Source of the DNA: Paenirhodobacter populi
GTDB lineage: Bacteria; Pseudomonadota; Alphaproteobacteria; Rhodobacterales; Rhodobacteraceae
DNA length: 33,764 nt
Direction of reading: 5' to 3'
NCBI RefSeq assembly: GCF_004022215.1
Contig: NZ_SAUZ01000035.1
Location: 1-33,764, forward strand
Positions 8,121 through 15,841 of this stretch are shown piece after piece (the first letter of the stretch is position 1; each line of letters opens with the position of its first letter). The notes under the pieces are model-generated. The model saw only the letters and a program-made list of their open reading frames with translations. It had not been told where the DNA came from and made no database searches. Both the position numbers and the translations under genes were made by a program.

Positions 8121-8208
8121 CTCGTTGGGGTGCCCCGGGAAATCGGGGCTGAGAGGCGCAAGCCAACCCATCGAACCTGATCCGGTTAATACCGGCGGAG
8201 GGAACGGG
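8121..8208 (+). ncRNA. TPP riboswitch (THI element)
   Basis: The conserved THI-box blocks are present in order: GGGGTGCC (8127-8134), GGCTGAGA (8147-8154), the ACCCATCGAACCTGATC block (8166-8182) and AATACCGGCGGAGGGAA (8188-8204). CTCGTT (8121-8126) can pair with AACGGG (8203-8208) as the closing P1 helix. These are the two thiamine-pyrophosphate sensing arms. It sits 77 bases upstream of thiD and should repress the thi operon when TPP is plentiful. Confidence 0.95.
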
Positions 8209-8220
8209 TAGCTCGATTTC

Positions 8221-8242
8221 ACATGGCTCTCATCCGCCATGT
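8221..8242 (+). promoter_or_regulatory. Hairpin between riboswitch and thiD (possible expression platform)
   Basis: ACATGGC (8221-8227) pairs perfectly with GCCATGT (8236-8242) around an 8-base loop. No T-run follows. Control at translation (access to the GAGGG at 8276-8280 before the GTG start) is therefore likelier than termination. The actual switch between folds is not resolved. Confidence 0.35.
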
Positions 8243-8284
8243 ATAGCTCCCATAGCCAGTCCGTCGGTCCAGTTTGAGGGCGAC

Positions 8285-9082
8285 GTGACATCTATTGCAC
8301 TGACCATTGCAGGTTCGGACAGCGGGGGCGGGGCTGGTATCCAGGCGGACCTGAAGGCGTTTCCTGCTCTCGGCATCTATGGGGCGAGTGTGCTGACCGC
8401 CGTGACGGGACAGAACACTCATGGCGTGACGGCGATTGCCGGGCTATCGCGCGCCTGTGTTGCAGCGCAGCTTGCGGCGGTCTTCGATGATCTGGCGATC
8501 ATATCGGTCAAGATCGGGATGCTGGGCGATCCGGCGGTGATCCAAGTGGTGGCCGAGGCTTTGCGGGGCAGCGGGCTGCCCATCGTTTCGGACGCGGTGA
8601 TGGTGGTCAAGCCAGACGACAGGCTGCTTGCGGCGGAGTCTATCGACGCGCTCCGGACCGACCTCCTGCCGCTGGCGACGGTGCTGACCCCCAATCTGCC
8701 GGTAGCCGCGGATCTGCTGCGTGCGGACCCCGCCGTTGACGATGTCGCGCGCGAGGCGCAGGGCCGGGCGCTGCGCGATCTGGGGGCGGAGTGGGTGCTG
8801 ATGAAGAGCGGCGATGCCGGGGGTTCTGTCTACACAGACCTCCTGCTCGGCCCCGAGACGCATCGGTTCAGCGCGCCCCGAAAGGCCACGCGAAACACCA
8901 ATGGCCCCGACTGCACGCTATCCTCGGCGATCGCGGCAGGGTTGGCGCAGGGCCTGAGCGTGCCGCAGGCTGTCGCCCGCGCGCATAACTACCTGCAAGA
9001 TGCAATCGCGGTGGGTGCGTCGCTGCAGGTCGGGTCCGGGCATGGGCCGGCGCATCACTTCCACGAATGGTGGACGCCATGA
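8285..9082 (+). CDS. thiD: Bifunctional hydroxymethylpyrimidine kinase / phosphomethylpyrimidine kinase
   Basis: ThiD phosphorylates HMP and then HMP-P to HMP-PP, the pyrimidine donor for thiamine phosphate synthesis. The 265-residue product has the ribokinase-like fold signature IALTIAGSDSGGGAGIQADL at the N-terminus and ASVLTAVTGQNTHGV shortly after. VKIGMLGDPAVIQVV and VLTPNLPVAADLL are also typical. The final catalytic region normally reads GTGC.L..A; here the corresponding stretch is NTNGPDCTLSSAIAAGLAQG, where 'GTGCT' is replaced by 'GPDCT', a small deviation at the anion hole. The start is GTG with GAGGG just upstream. It is the first gene after the TPP riboswitch and overlaps thiO by ATGA. 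Confidence 0.93.
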   Translation: MTSIALTIAGSDSGGGAGIQADLKAFPALGIYGASVLTAVTGQNTHGVTAIAGLSRACVAAQLAAVFDDLAIISVKIGMLGDPAVIQVVAEALRGSGLPIVSDAVMVVKPDDRLLAAESIDALRTDLLPLATVLTPNLPVAADLLRADPAVDDVAREAQGRALRDLGAEWVLMKSGDAGGSVYTDLLLGPETHRFSAPRKATRNTNGPDCTLSSAIAAGLAQGLSVPQAVARAHNYLQDAIAVGASLQVGSGHGPAHHFHEWWTP

Positions 9083-10056
9083 GGGCGCGCATTCTGGGGG
9101 CGGGGGTCATGGGCATGGCCATTGCGACCGAACTCGCCGCGCGGGGACACCAGGTCGAATTGGTCGATCCCGAGCCGGCCCCCGGTCCCCATGCCTGTTC
9201 CTGGTGGGCGGGGGGCATGCTCGCCCCGCACTGCGAGGCGGAATCCACCGAAAAGGCCGTGGAGCGCCACGGCCTTTCGGCCATCGACTGGTGGGACAGG
9301 CACACGGGCGCGGTCAGCCGCAACGGCACGCTGGTCCTGACCCTGGCCCGCGACCGGGGGGAGCTTGCGCGCTTTGGCCGACGCAGCAGGGGCCACAGCA
9401 CCGTCGATGCAGAGGCCATCGCCAAGCTGGAGCCGGATCTGGCCGGACGTTTCACCTCGGGCCTGTTCTACCCGGACGAAGCCCATCTGGCACCCCGTGC
9501 CGCTCTTATGGCTCTGCGTGAGCGGCTGGTGGCGCAAGGCGCGACATTCCACACCTGGGCGCCAGATGGCGCCGCTGCTGTGGTGATCGACGCACGTGGC
9601 CTTGCTGCCCGCGATGCGCTTCCCGATCTGCGCGGCGTGCGGGGCGAGATGCTGGTGCTGCGCTGTCCCGATCTGTCGCTGTCGCGTCCGGTGCGGCTGC
9701 TGCATCCCCGCATTCCGCTTTATATCGTGCCGCGCGGCGAGGGCGTCTTCATGCTGGGCGCGACGATGATCGAAAGCGACAGGCGCGGTGTCGTGACCGC
9801 GCGCTCGTTGCTGGAAATGCTATCGGCGGCCTATGCGCTTCATCCTGCCTTTGGCGAGGCCGTGGTGCTGGAAACCGGCGCCGATGCCCGGCCCGCGTTC
9901 CCGGACAATCTTCCACGGCTCCGTCGGCGGGGTGCGACGCTTTATGCCAACGGGCTTTACCGCCACGGCTTCCTGTTGTCGCCCGCCGTGGCCCGAATGG
10001 CCGCCGACCATCTGGAAAGCGACACCATCCCCGAATTCATGGACGAGGTCAGCTGA
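9079..10056 (+). CDS. thiO: Glycine oxidase ThiO (FAD-dependent)
   Basis: ThiO oxidises glycine to the imine that ThiG uses to build the thiazole ring. The 325-residue product has the FAD dinucleotide-binding motif at the very N-terminus (ARILGAGVMGMAIATELAAR), then the DAO-type region with ACSWWAGGMLAPHCEAE. Near the C-terminus is LYANGLYRHGFLLSPAVARM, which matches the GHFRNGILLAP-type FAD motif of glycine oxidases. I chose ATG 9079, overlapping the thiD stop by ATGA; another ATG at 9076 or a GTG at 9067 would add only a few residues. Its stop overlaps the thiS start (TGATG), so thiO and thiS are translationally coupled. Confidence 0.92.
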   Translation: MRARILGAGVMGMAIATELAARGHQVELVDPEPAPGPHACSWWAGGMLAPHCEAESTEKAVERHGLSAIDWWDRHTGAVSRNGTLVLTLARDRGELARFGRRSRGHSTVDAEAIAKLEPDLAGRFTSGLFYPDEAHLAPRAALMALRERLVAQGATFHTWAPDGAAAVVIDARGLAARDALPDLRGVRGEMLVLRCPDLSLSRPVRLLHPRIPLYIVPRGEGVFMLGATMIESDRRGVVTARSLLEMLSAAYALHPAFGEAVVLETGADARPAFPDNLPRLRRRGATLYANGLYRHGFLLSPAVARMAADHLESDTIPEFMDEVS

Positions 10057-10250
10057 TGAATATCCTTCTCAATGGCGAGGGGCGCGAGACCCATGCCGCT
10101 ACGCTCGCCGAGCTTCTGGCCGAACAGGGGTTCGGCCCCAAGGTCGCCACGGCTCGCAATGGCGATTTCGTTCCTGCCGGGCTGCGCGCGGCCACCGCGC
10201 TGGCCGATGGCGACCAGATCGAGGTCGTCGCGCCCATGCAGGGGGGTTGA
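10056..10250 (+). CDS. thiS: Sulfur carrier protein ThiS
   Basis: The 64-residue protein has the ubiquitin-like beta-grasp pattern: [22 protein letters not shown], then [13 protein letters not shown] and [14 protein letters not shown]. It ends in the Gly-Gly that ThiF adenylates and that receives sulfur as a thiocarboxylate. The length is normal for the family. It starts on the last base of the thiO stop, and thiG follows one base after its stop. Confidence 0.95.
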   Translation: MNILLNGEGRETHAATLAELLAEQGFGPKVATARNGDFVPAGLRAATALADGDQIEVVAPMQGG

Positions 10251-10251
10251 G

Positions 10252-11016
10252 ATGCCGGTCTTCTATGACATCGAAGTCGGCAGCGCCCTGATGCTGGGAA
10301 CTGCACAATACCCCTCCCCCGCCGTGCTGGCAGAAGCGTTCCGCGCCGCCCGGCCGGGGATCGCCACCGTGTCCTTGCGCCGCGAACAGGGCGGCGGGCA
10401 GGATTTCTGGGGGCTGGTGCAGGGCCTCGGCGCAAAGATCCTGCCCAATACCGCCGGTTGCCATTCGGTGAAAGAGGCCGTGACCACCGCCCATATGGCG
10501 CGGGAGCTATTCAATACCCGCTGGATCAAGCTGGAGGTGATAGGCCATACCGACACCCTGCAACCCGATGTCTTCGCGCTGGTCGAGGCCGCGCGGATCC
10601 TGACGGATGACGGATTCGAGGTTTTTCCCTATTGCACCGAGGATCTGACGGTTTGCGGCCGCCTGGTGGATGTAGGCTGCCGGGTTCTGATGCCCTGGGG
10701 CGCGCCGATCGGATCGGGCCTCGGCATCAACAACGCCTGGGGTCTGCGCGCACTCCGGGCGCATTTCCCGGATCTGCCGCTGGTCGTCGATGCTGGGATC
10801 GGCCTGCCGAGCCACGCGGCGGAGGCGATGGAGATGGGCTATGACGCGGTCCTTCTGAACACCGCCGTGGCAAAGGCAGGGGATTCCGCCGGTATGGCAC
10901 GCGCCATGGCTCTGGCGGTGGAAGCCGGACGCGCGGCCTTCCTCGCCGACCCGATGGAGCCGCGCGACATGGCCGCGCCCTCGACCCCCGTTATCGGAAA
11001 GGCGTTCCTTGCATGA
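10252..11016 (+). CDS. thiG: Thiazole synthase ThiG
   Basis: ThiG condenses 1-deoxy-xylulose 5-phosphate, dehydroglycine and ThiS thiocarboxylate into the thiazole phosphate. The 254-residue TIM-barrel protein carries [20 protein letters not shown] and [10 protein letters not shown], with the imine-forming lysine at residue 93. It also has [17 protein letters not shown] and [20 protein letters not shown]. The ATG at 10252 is preceded by GGGGGG and lies one base after thiS. The end overlaps thiE by ATGA. The frame is open upstream of 10252, but that part overlaps thiS and shows no family match. Confidence 0.95.
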   Translation: MPVFYDIEVGSALMLGTAQYPSPAVLAEAFRAARPGIATVSLRREQGGGQDFWGLVQGLGAKILPNTAGCHSVKEAVTTAHMARELFNTRWIKLEVIGHTDTLQPDVFALVEAARILTDDGFEVFPYCTEDLTVCGRLVDVGCRVLMPWGAPIGSGLGINNAWGLRALRAHFPDLPLVVDAGIGLPSHAAEAMEMGYDAVLLNTAVAKAGDSAGMARAMALAVEAGRAAFLADPMEPRDMAAPSTPVIGKAFLA

Positions 11017-11609
11017 CCCTGCCGCGTTTCTATCCCATCTTCGAGAGCGCCGACTGGATCGCACGGATGCTGCCCCTTGGGGTGAAGCTGGTGCAGTTGC
11101 GCATCAAGGACCGGCCCGAGGCCGAGACCCGCGCTGAAATCATCCGCGCCCGTGACCTGTGCGGGGCCGCCGGCGCTATTCTGGTTGTCAACGATTACTG
11201 GCAGATTGCCATCGAGGAAGGCTGCGACTGGCTGCATCTGGGCCAGGAGGATCTCGATAGCGCCAATCTGGCGGCGATTCGGGCGGCGGGGCTACGGATC
11301 GGGGTTTCAACACATGACGAGGCGGAGCTTGGGCGGGCATTGGCTCTCGCCCCCGATTACGTGGCGCTCGGTCCGGTTTGGCCCACGATCCTGAAGCAGA
11401 TGAAATGGCACCGGCAGGGCACCGCGAAGCTGACCGAATGGAAGGCGCGGATCGGCGACATTCCCCTGATCGCCATTGGCGGGCTGACCACCGCCCGAGC
11501 GCCAGAGGCCTTTGCCGCAGGCGCCGATGTAGTCTCTGCCGTGACCGATATCACCCTGAACGCAGACCCTGAGGCGCGGGTCCGCGACTGGCTGCGGGTG
11601 ACGGGATGA
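11013..11609 (+). CDS. thiE: Thiamine phosphate synthase ThiE
   Basis: ThiE joins HMP-PP and the thiazole phosphate to thiamine monophosphate. The 198-residue TIM-barrel product has VQLRIKDRP (pyrophosphate/Mg site), [41 protein letters not shown] and [15 protein letters not shown], then [20 protein letters not shown]. All are in the expected order. It starts inside the thiG stop and ends overlapping thiF (ATGA). This is the shorter alphaproteobacterial form rather than a ThiDE fusion. Confidence 0.92.
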   Translation: MTLPRFYPIFESADWIARMLPLGVKLVQLRIKDRPEAETRAEIIRARDLCGAAGAILVVNDYWQIAIEEGCDWLHLGQEDLDSANLAAIRAAGLRIGVSTHDEAELGRALALAPDYVALGPVWPTILKQMKWHRQGTAKLTEWKARIGDIPLIAIGGLTTARAPEAFAAGADVVSAVTDITLNADPEARVRDWLRVTG

Positions 11610-12619
11610 GTGGCCCGGCAAACACCACGGACCGCTATGCCCGGCAGGTGATCCTGCCGGAAATCGGCGCAGCCGGGCAGGCCCGCATCCGCGCGGCGCA
11701 TGTTCTTGTCGTCGGCGCCGGCGGGCTTGGCGTGCCGGTCGTGCAATATTTGGCGGCGGCCGGGATTGGGAGGATCACACTTGTCGATCCCGATCTGGTG
11801 GAGCGGACGAACCTTCACCGCCAGCCGATCTATGGCGGTCGCCTTGGCCGACCCAAGGCCCAGGCTGCGGTGGCCGTGCTGCGCATCCTGAACCCGGATG
11901 TCGTCGTGACCCCGGTCGTCGACTGGCTGACCCCCGCAAATGCGCCCGCTCTGGTCGCCGGGGCCGATCTGGTTCTGGATTGCGCCGACAGTTTCGCGGC
12001 AAGCTACACACTCTCGGACATCTGCCTACCGATGGGCAAGCCGCTGATCTCGGCCTCGGTTCTGGGCATGGCAGGCTATGTCGGCGGGTTCTGCGGCGGG
12101 GCGCCCTCCCTGCGCGCGGTGTTCCCCGACCTGCCGCCGACTCTGGCCACCTGCGCCACGACGGGCGTGCTTGGGCCGGTGGTGGGGATGTTCGGCACAC
12201 TTCAGGCGCAAATGGCTCTGTCGGTGCTTCTGGGCTTTGCACCCTCGCCACTGGGGCAACTGATCCGCCATGAGATGTCGGGTTTCCGCCTGTCGGGTTT
12301 CCGTTTCGACAAGGCTCCCGAGCCGGAGCCGACTCCGCATCGCTTCATCGCCCGGGGCGATCTGTCACCGCAGGACTTCCTGATCGATCTGCGCGATGCG
12401 ATCGAGGCCCCTCTGCCTGCCGCCCCCTTCGCGCGGCGCCACCGGGTTGAGGATTTCGGCCCCGGCGGACCCGTCCCCGAACCCGGCCAGCGTGCCGTAT
12501 TCGCCTGCCGGTCCGGCCTGCGCGCATGGCGCGCCGCCGACCGGCTACGCCCCCATTGGCCGGGCGAGATCGCCCTGCTGGCCGACCTGCCCGAAATTCC
12601 CGGAGGAGAGACCCGATGA
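11606..12619 (+). CDS. thiF: ThiF-type adenylyltransferase with fused rhodanese domain
   Basis: The protein should adenylate the ThiS C-terminus and, through its rhodanese domain, help hand over sulfur. Residues 1-220 form the E1-like domain: RYARQVILPEIGAAGQARIR, VLVVGAGGLGVPVVQYLAAA (ATP-binding), LVDPDLVERTNLHRQPIYG, LDCADSFAASYTLSDIC and PTLATCATTGVLGPVVGMFG. The last is around the reactive Cys. After a short linker a rhodanese-like domain (about 245-330) ends with ACRSGLRAWRAADRL, giving a persulfide-type Cys301. The first zinc CxxC of many MoeB/ThiF proteins is not seen: FCGGAPSLRAVFP stands there. It overlaps both neighbours by 4 bases. Confidence 0.88.
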   Translation: MSGPANTTDRYARQVILPEIGAAGQARIRAAHVLVVGAGGLGVPVVQYLAAAGIGRITLVDPDLVERTNLHRQPIYGGRLGRPKAQAAVAVLRILNPDVVVTPVVDWLTPANAPALVAGADLVLDCADSFAASYTLSDICLPMGKPLISASVLGMAGYVGGFCGGAPSLRAVFPDLPPTLATCATTGVLGPVVGMFGTLQAQMALSVLLGFAPSPLGQLIRHEMSGFRLSGFRFDKAPEPEPTPHRFIARGDLSPQDFLIDLRDAIEAPLPAAPFARRHRVEDFGPGGPVPEPGQRAVFACRSGLRAWRAADRLRPHWPGEIALLADLPEIPGGETR

Positions 12620-13563
12620 AAACACTGCGTTTGGTGGCCCTTGCGGCAACCCTTTGCCTTCCCCTGCCCGCGGTAGCCCAAGACCAGTTGACGCTGATCC
12701 TTGACTGGTATGTGAACCCCGATCATGCGCCGATCATCCTGGCGCAGGAACGCGGCTTCTTTGCCGATCAGGGGCTGGAGGTCGAGGTTATCGCGCCCGC
12801 CGATCCAAGCGAGCCGCCGAAGTTGGTGGCTGCTGGGCGCGCCGATCTTGCGATCAGTTACCAGCCGCAACTGCACCTGCAAGTGCATGAGGGTCTGCCG
12901 CTCGTGCGCGTCGGAACTTTGGTCGCGACACCGCTCAACTGTCTGATGGTGAAGGCCGATGGGCCGGTCCAGAGCCTGTCCGATCTGCGGGGCCGCAAGG
13001 TGGGCTATTCCGTTTCCGGGGTCGAGGAGGCGGTGATGGCGGCGATGCTGGGCTCGGTCGGACTCAGCATCGCGGATGTCGAAATGATCAATGTGAACTG
13101 GTCGCTGACGCCCGCAGTCCTGACTGGGCAGGTCGATGCAGTGATCGGGGCCTTTCGCAATTTCGAACTGACGCAGATGCGACTGGCCGGCGCAAACGGT
13201 CGCTGCTTCTTTCCTGAGGAGGCGGGTCTGCCCAGCTATGACGAGCTGATTTTTGTCGCCAATGCCGAGAGCCTCGACCGGAGCCGGGTGAACCGCTTCC
13301 TTGCTGCCATCGAGCGCGGCACCGAATACATGCTGAACCATCCCGATGAGGCCTTCGCGATCTTTGCCGCCACCTCGTCGGACCTATCGGACGAACTGAA
13401 CACCCGCGCCTGGGCTGATACGCTGCCGCGCTTTGCGCATAGCCCTGCCGCGTTGGATCATGGACGCTACGCGCGGTTCGAGGCGTTTTTGCATGAGGCC
13501 GGACTGATTGACAGCATCCTGCCGGTCTCGGCCCTCGCCCTTGATCCCGGGGCGGCGGAATGA
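12616..13563 (+). CDS. thiY: Pyrimidine-precursor ABC transporter substrate-binding protein (ThiY-like)
   Basis: The 315-residue product has a Sec signal peptide (MKTLRLVALAATLCLPLPA, cleavage after VA before QDQ) and the NMT1/THI5-like domain. Its diagnostic start is LTLILDWYVNPDHAPIILAQ, followed by ERGFFADQGLEVEVI. ThiY proteins bind N-formyl-4-amino-5-aminomethyl-2-methylpyrimidine or related degraded thiamine pyrimidines in the periplasm. The neighbouring tenA fits that salvage role. I chose ATG 12616, which overlaps the thiF stop and gives the signal peptide. The cognate permease is not in the window and the next transporter-like gene is truncated, so the uptake system is incomplete here. 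Confidence 0.88.
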   Translation: MKTLRLVALAATLCLPLPAVAQDQLTLILDWYVNPDHAPIILAQERGFFADQGLEVEVIAPADPSEPPKLVAAGRADLAISYQPQLHLQVHEGLPLVRVGTLVATPLNCLMVKADGPVQSLSDLRGRKVGYSVSGVEEAVMAAMLGSVGLSIADVEMINVNWSLTPAVLTGQVDAVIGAFRNFELTQMRLAGANGRCFFPEEAGLPSYDELIFVANAESLDRSRVNRFLAAIERGTEYMLNHPDEAFAIFAATSSDLSDELNTRAWADTLPRFAHSPAALDHGRYARFEAFLHEAGLIDSILPVSALALDPGAAE

Positions 13564-14237
13564 GTGCGCCGGACTACGGGCGCTGCTTTGTCGCGTGGCG
13601 CGCTGACTGTGCTGAACCGTGGTGGGCCTATACCCGCCACACCTTTGTCGAGGGGCTCTGCGACGGCACGTTGCCGCGCCCCGCATTCCTGACCTATCTG
13701 AGGCAGGACTATATCTTCCTGAAGCATTTCGCCCGCGCCTGGTCGTTGGCGGTAGTGAAGGCGGGTACTCTGACGGAGATGCAGACGGCGAGCGCCACGG
13801 TACACGCGCTGCTGCACACCGAGATGGCGCTTCATGTCGGCATCTGCGCGGCAGCCGGAATCGACCTTGAGGCTCTTGAGGCGACAGAGGAGGCCTCGGA
13901 GAACCTCGCCTATACCCGCTATGTGTTGGAAACAGGCTATTCCGGTGATTTCCTCGACCTCCTGGCGGCTCTGGCCCCCTGCGTTCTGGGCTATGGAGAG
14001 ATCGGCGCGCGCCTTCTGGCCGGTGCTGCGGATACGCCCTATCGCGACTGGATCGAGACCTATGGCGGAGCCGAGTATCAGCAACTCTGCTACGAGACCG
14101 GCGCGCTGATCGACAGGGCGGTCGCGGATCGGCTGGGGCCTGCGCCTGAGGCACTGCCGCGCTGGCGCGAGCTGTCTGCGCGATTTCGCACCGCCAGCCG
14201 GCTGGAAGCCGCGTTCTGGGGTCTGGGTCGGGCGTGA
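13560..14237 (+). CDS. tenA: Aminopyrimidine aminohydrolase TenA
   Basis: TenA hydrolyses aminomethyl-HMP to HMP for salvage of degraded thiamine; some members also split thiamine. The 225-residue all-helical protein shows LTYLRQDYIFLKHFARAWSL, HTEMALHVGICAAAGIDL, and LAALAPCVLGYGEIGARL with the catalytic Cys141. Glu residues near the C-terminus (RLEAAFWGLG) also match. It starts within the thiY stop (ATGA) and its own stop overlaps a GTG that begins another frame. Because thiC is not in this operon, TenA plus ThiY would supply the pyrimidine. Confidence 0.92.
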   Translation: MSAPDYGRCFVAWRADCAEPWWAYTRHTFVEGLCDGTLPRPAFLTYLRQDYIFLKHFARAWSLAVVKAGTLTEMQTASATVHALLHTEMALHVGICAAAGIDLEALEATEEASENLAYTRYVLETGYSGDFLDLLAALAPCVLGYGEIGARLLAGAADTPYRDWIETYGGAEYQQLCYETGALIDRAVADRLGPAPEALPRWRELSARFRTASRLEAAFWGLGRA

Positions 14238-14305
14238 GCGTCCCGGAAATCATATCGGTGCCGGTCGTGTCCGGGCAGGTGGTGATGGACGAAGCCCCGT
14301 GGCAT
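14234..14305 (+). pseudogene. 5' end of a further thi-operon gene, cut by the repeat
   Basis: A GTG overlapping the tenA stop (GTGA) opens a frame reading VSVPEIISVPVVSGQVVMDE and then APWH before TGA. The native sequence ends at 14300 where the 158-bp repeat starts; the last codons and the stop come from the repeat. In comparable operons thiY-tenA is followed by ABC transporter genes (thiX, thiZ). A start with '..I....V..SGQVVMDE' would suit an ABC ATPase, but 22 residues are too few to be sure. The coupling to tenA is the strongest sign that it is a real, truncated gene. Confidence 0.55.
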
Positions 14306-14458
14306 TGAAGATGGGTCGTCTAATCGCGGCCGGAATTGCAAGCACTTTCTTTGCGCCTCCAGACGAGTGGACGGTCGGAGGTTGATCGGGCGGTGGTCAT
14401 GTGAGGCCGTTGCGCTTGAGCTTTCAAGAGCGCGCCGTTGGTACGTTTGCCGGGTTCA
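14301..14458 (-). repeat. 158-bp inverted repeat, right copy
   Basis: This is the exact reverse complement of 7849-8006. Its inner edge (14300/14301) lies within the gene after tenA and matches the inner edge of the left copy to the base. At the outer edge (14458/14459) it passes into unrelated DNA, so unlike the left copy it has no transposase remnant attached and seems to be the stub of a deleted element. Confidence 0.9.
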
Positions 14459-14520
14459 CCCTCCACGGGTGATCTCTGCTGTCGCCATGGCGGACTTCCA
14501 GACGGAAGGCCAAGGCATCA

Positions 14521-15173
14521 TGACCGGCACAGTCAGCGTCGTCTGGCGGATCGAACCTGTCTCCCCGCCACGACCACGGAGAAATTGCAGCACCTGCGGG
14601 GACAGCCGCCTGTTCCGCTCAAGCGGCAAGATCAGATTGAATGCCAACGGGCGGCGGCTCGACGCATGGCTGATCTACAAATGTGACTCCTGCGAAAAGA
14701 CGTGGAACCTGTCGCTTGTCGAACGGGTGGCCGTCACCTCGATCGCCGAGAGGGATCTTCGGGCCATGCACGGGAGCGATCCTGCCTGGGTCCGCGAGCG
14801 GGAGTTCGATCTCGCCACGCTCGGGCGGTATTGCGACCGGATCGACATCCCACCCGACCTGACCGTGACAAAGATCGTCGAAGGCGACCTCGCGGGAGCC
14901 TGGTCGGTCATCGAGCTTGCGATCAATGTCCAGCGACGGACAGGGCAAAGGCTGGATCGTCTGCTGGCGCGTGAACTCAAGCTCACGCGATCCGAACTGC
15001 AATCGATGCAGCGGGCGGGTGGCCTGCAGTTCGATTCGGGATCCGGCAGGATTATGCGAAAACCGATAAGAGGCAGCGTCACCCTGCGGTTCGTCTCCTC
15101 CGGTCTGACCGAAAGTCAGCGCGCGGCTGTGTCGGACAACGTGTCCGACAGACGACAGGACCTGCTGCCCTAG
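14521..15173 (+). CDS. DUF1062 family protein
   Basis: The 217-residue product starts TVSVVWRIEP and contains NCSTCGDSRLFRSSGKIRLN, NGRRLDAWLIYKCDSCEKTW and NLSLVERV. This is the layout of DUF1062 (COG4332), in which two Cys-x2-Cys pairs suggest a small zinc-binding unit. The middle and C-terminal parts are mostly helical and end with a Ser/Arg-rich tail. No enzymatic function is established for the family. I chose ATG 14521 because the open frame further upstream runs into the 158-bp repeat and has no similarity to the family. The upstream spacer 14459-14520 has no clear promoter, so the repeat may have displaced the original one. Confidence 0.8.
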
Positions 15174-15189
15174 ATGTTCAACCGCCTAA

Positions 15190-15511
15190 CCGACACTGCC
15201 GCGCCACGATTGCTGCAGCAAGTATGAATGGCGGCTTCCAAGAAGGCCGTTTGACGGGACCGATCGGCCGGAAAGAGCCGCTCATGCTGTTGACCGAACG
15301 GACAGCGTATCGATACCCATCTTCGTCTCGAAACTGGCCTGTCGGCCGGGGTTCGGTATATTTCTACCGGCTGAGAGAAGGGGCTATGGCTCTGTCATTG
15401 CGCTGGCCGGAGCGGCGGTGGGATTCGTTCTGAGCTTCCTGTCGTGGACCTGGCTGTGGCTGAACGATGTGATTTCCGCTCCGGTGATCTGGCTTTCCGC
15501 CTTTCTTGGCC
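15190..15511 (+). pseudogene. Fragment of a membrane-protein gene (unrecognised)
   Basis: One plus frame is open from 15190. From about 15382 it encodes a clearly hydrophobic stretch (GYGSVIALAGAAVGFVLSFL, then SWTWLWLNDVISAPVIWLSA, then FLGHD) that looks like one or two membrane helices. The part before it is not protein-like, and no good start codon precedes the helices. After 15520 this frame becomes Arg/Pro-rich, while the hydrophobic pattern passes to the next frame (see 15512). It is either the 3' end of a truncated gene overlapping the next one, or the first half of one gene broken by a frameshift. Confidence 0.35.
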
Positions 15512-15790
15512 ATGACGTCGCTGGTTCTGACGTTGACCCTGATCGGCGCGTTCTGGCTGATCCTGCGCCAGCGCAGGGTAGAGGCTTCCACCCCAGCCGG
15601 CCGTTGGCCCGGTGTTCCGGTCGGTGTGATGCTGGGCTTGAGCGCGATGGTCGCGCTTGGCTGCACGGTCGGGGTGATCATGTCGGGGATCATGGTCGGC
15701 GGCCTGTCGGGATGGGTGTTTGCCGTCGCCTGCTTTACAGGGGCATGGACCGGTTGGCGCCTGCGCGCACCTCCCCGGCAAAGCGGGTGA
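15512..15790 (+). CDS. Small membrane protein of unknown function
   Basis: The frame from ATG 15512 encodes 92 residues with three predicted membrane helices: SLVLTLTLIGAFWLILRQ (about 3-20), PVGVMLGLSAMVALGCTVGV (about 36-57) and MVGGLSGWVFAVACFTGAW (about 62-82). The cytoplasmic end is Arg-rich. I do not recognise a family. The ATG lies inside the preceding hydrophobic frame, so the two could be overlapping genes or one frameshifted gene. Its 3' end faces the convergent regulator gene at 15842. Confidence 0.45.
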   Translation: MTSLVLTLTLIGAFWLILRQRRVEASTPAGRWPGVPVGVMLGLSAMVALGCTVGVIMSGIMVGGLSGWVFAVACFTGAWTGWRLRAPPRQSG

Positions 15791-15841
15791 TACATCGGGC
15801 TATCGTTCTCATGGCTCCGTAACGCATGCTCCCGTCTGCGG

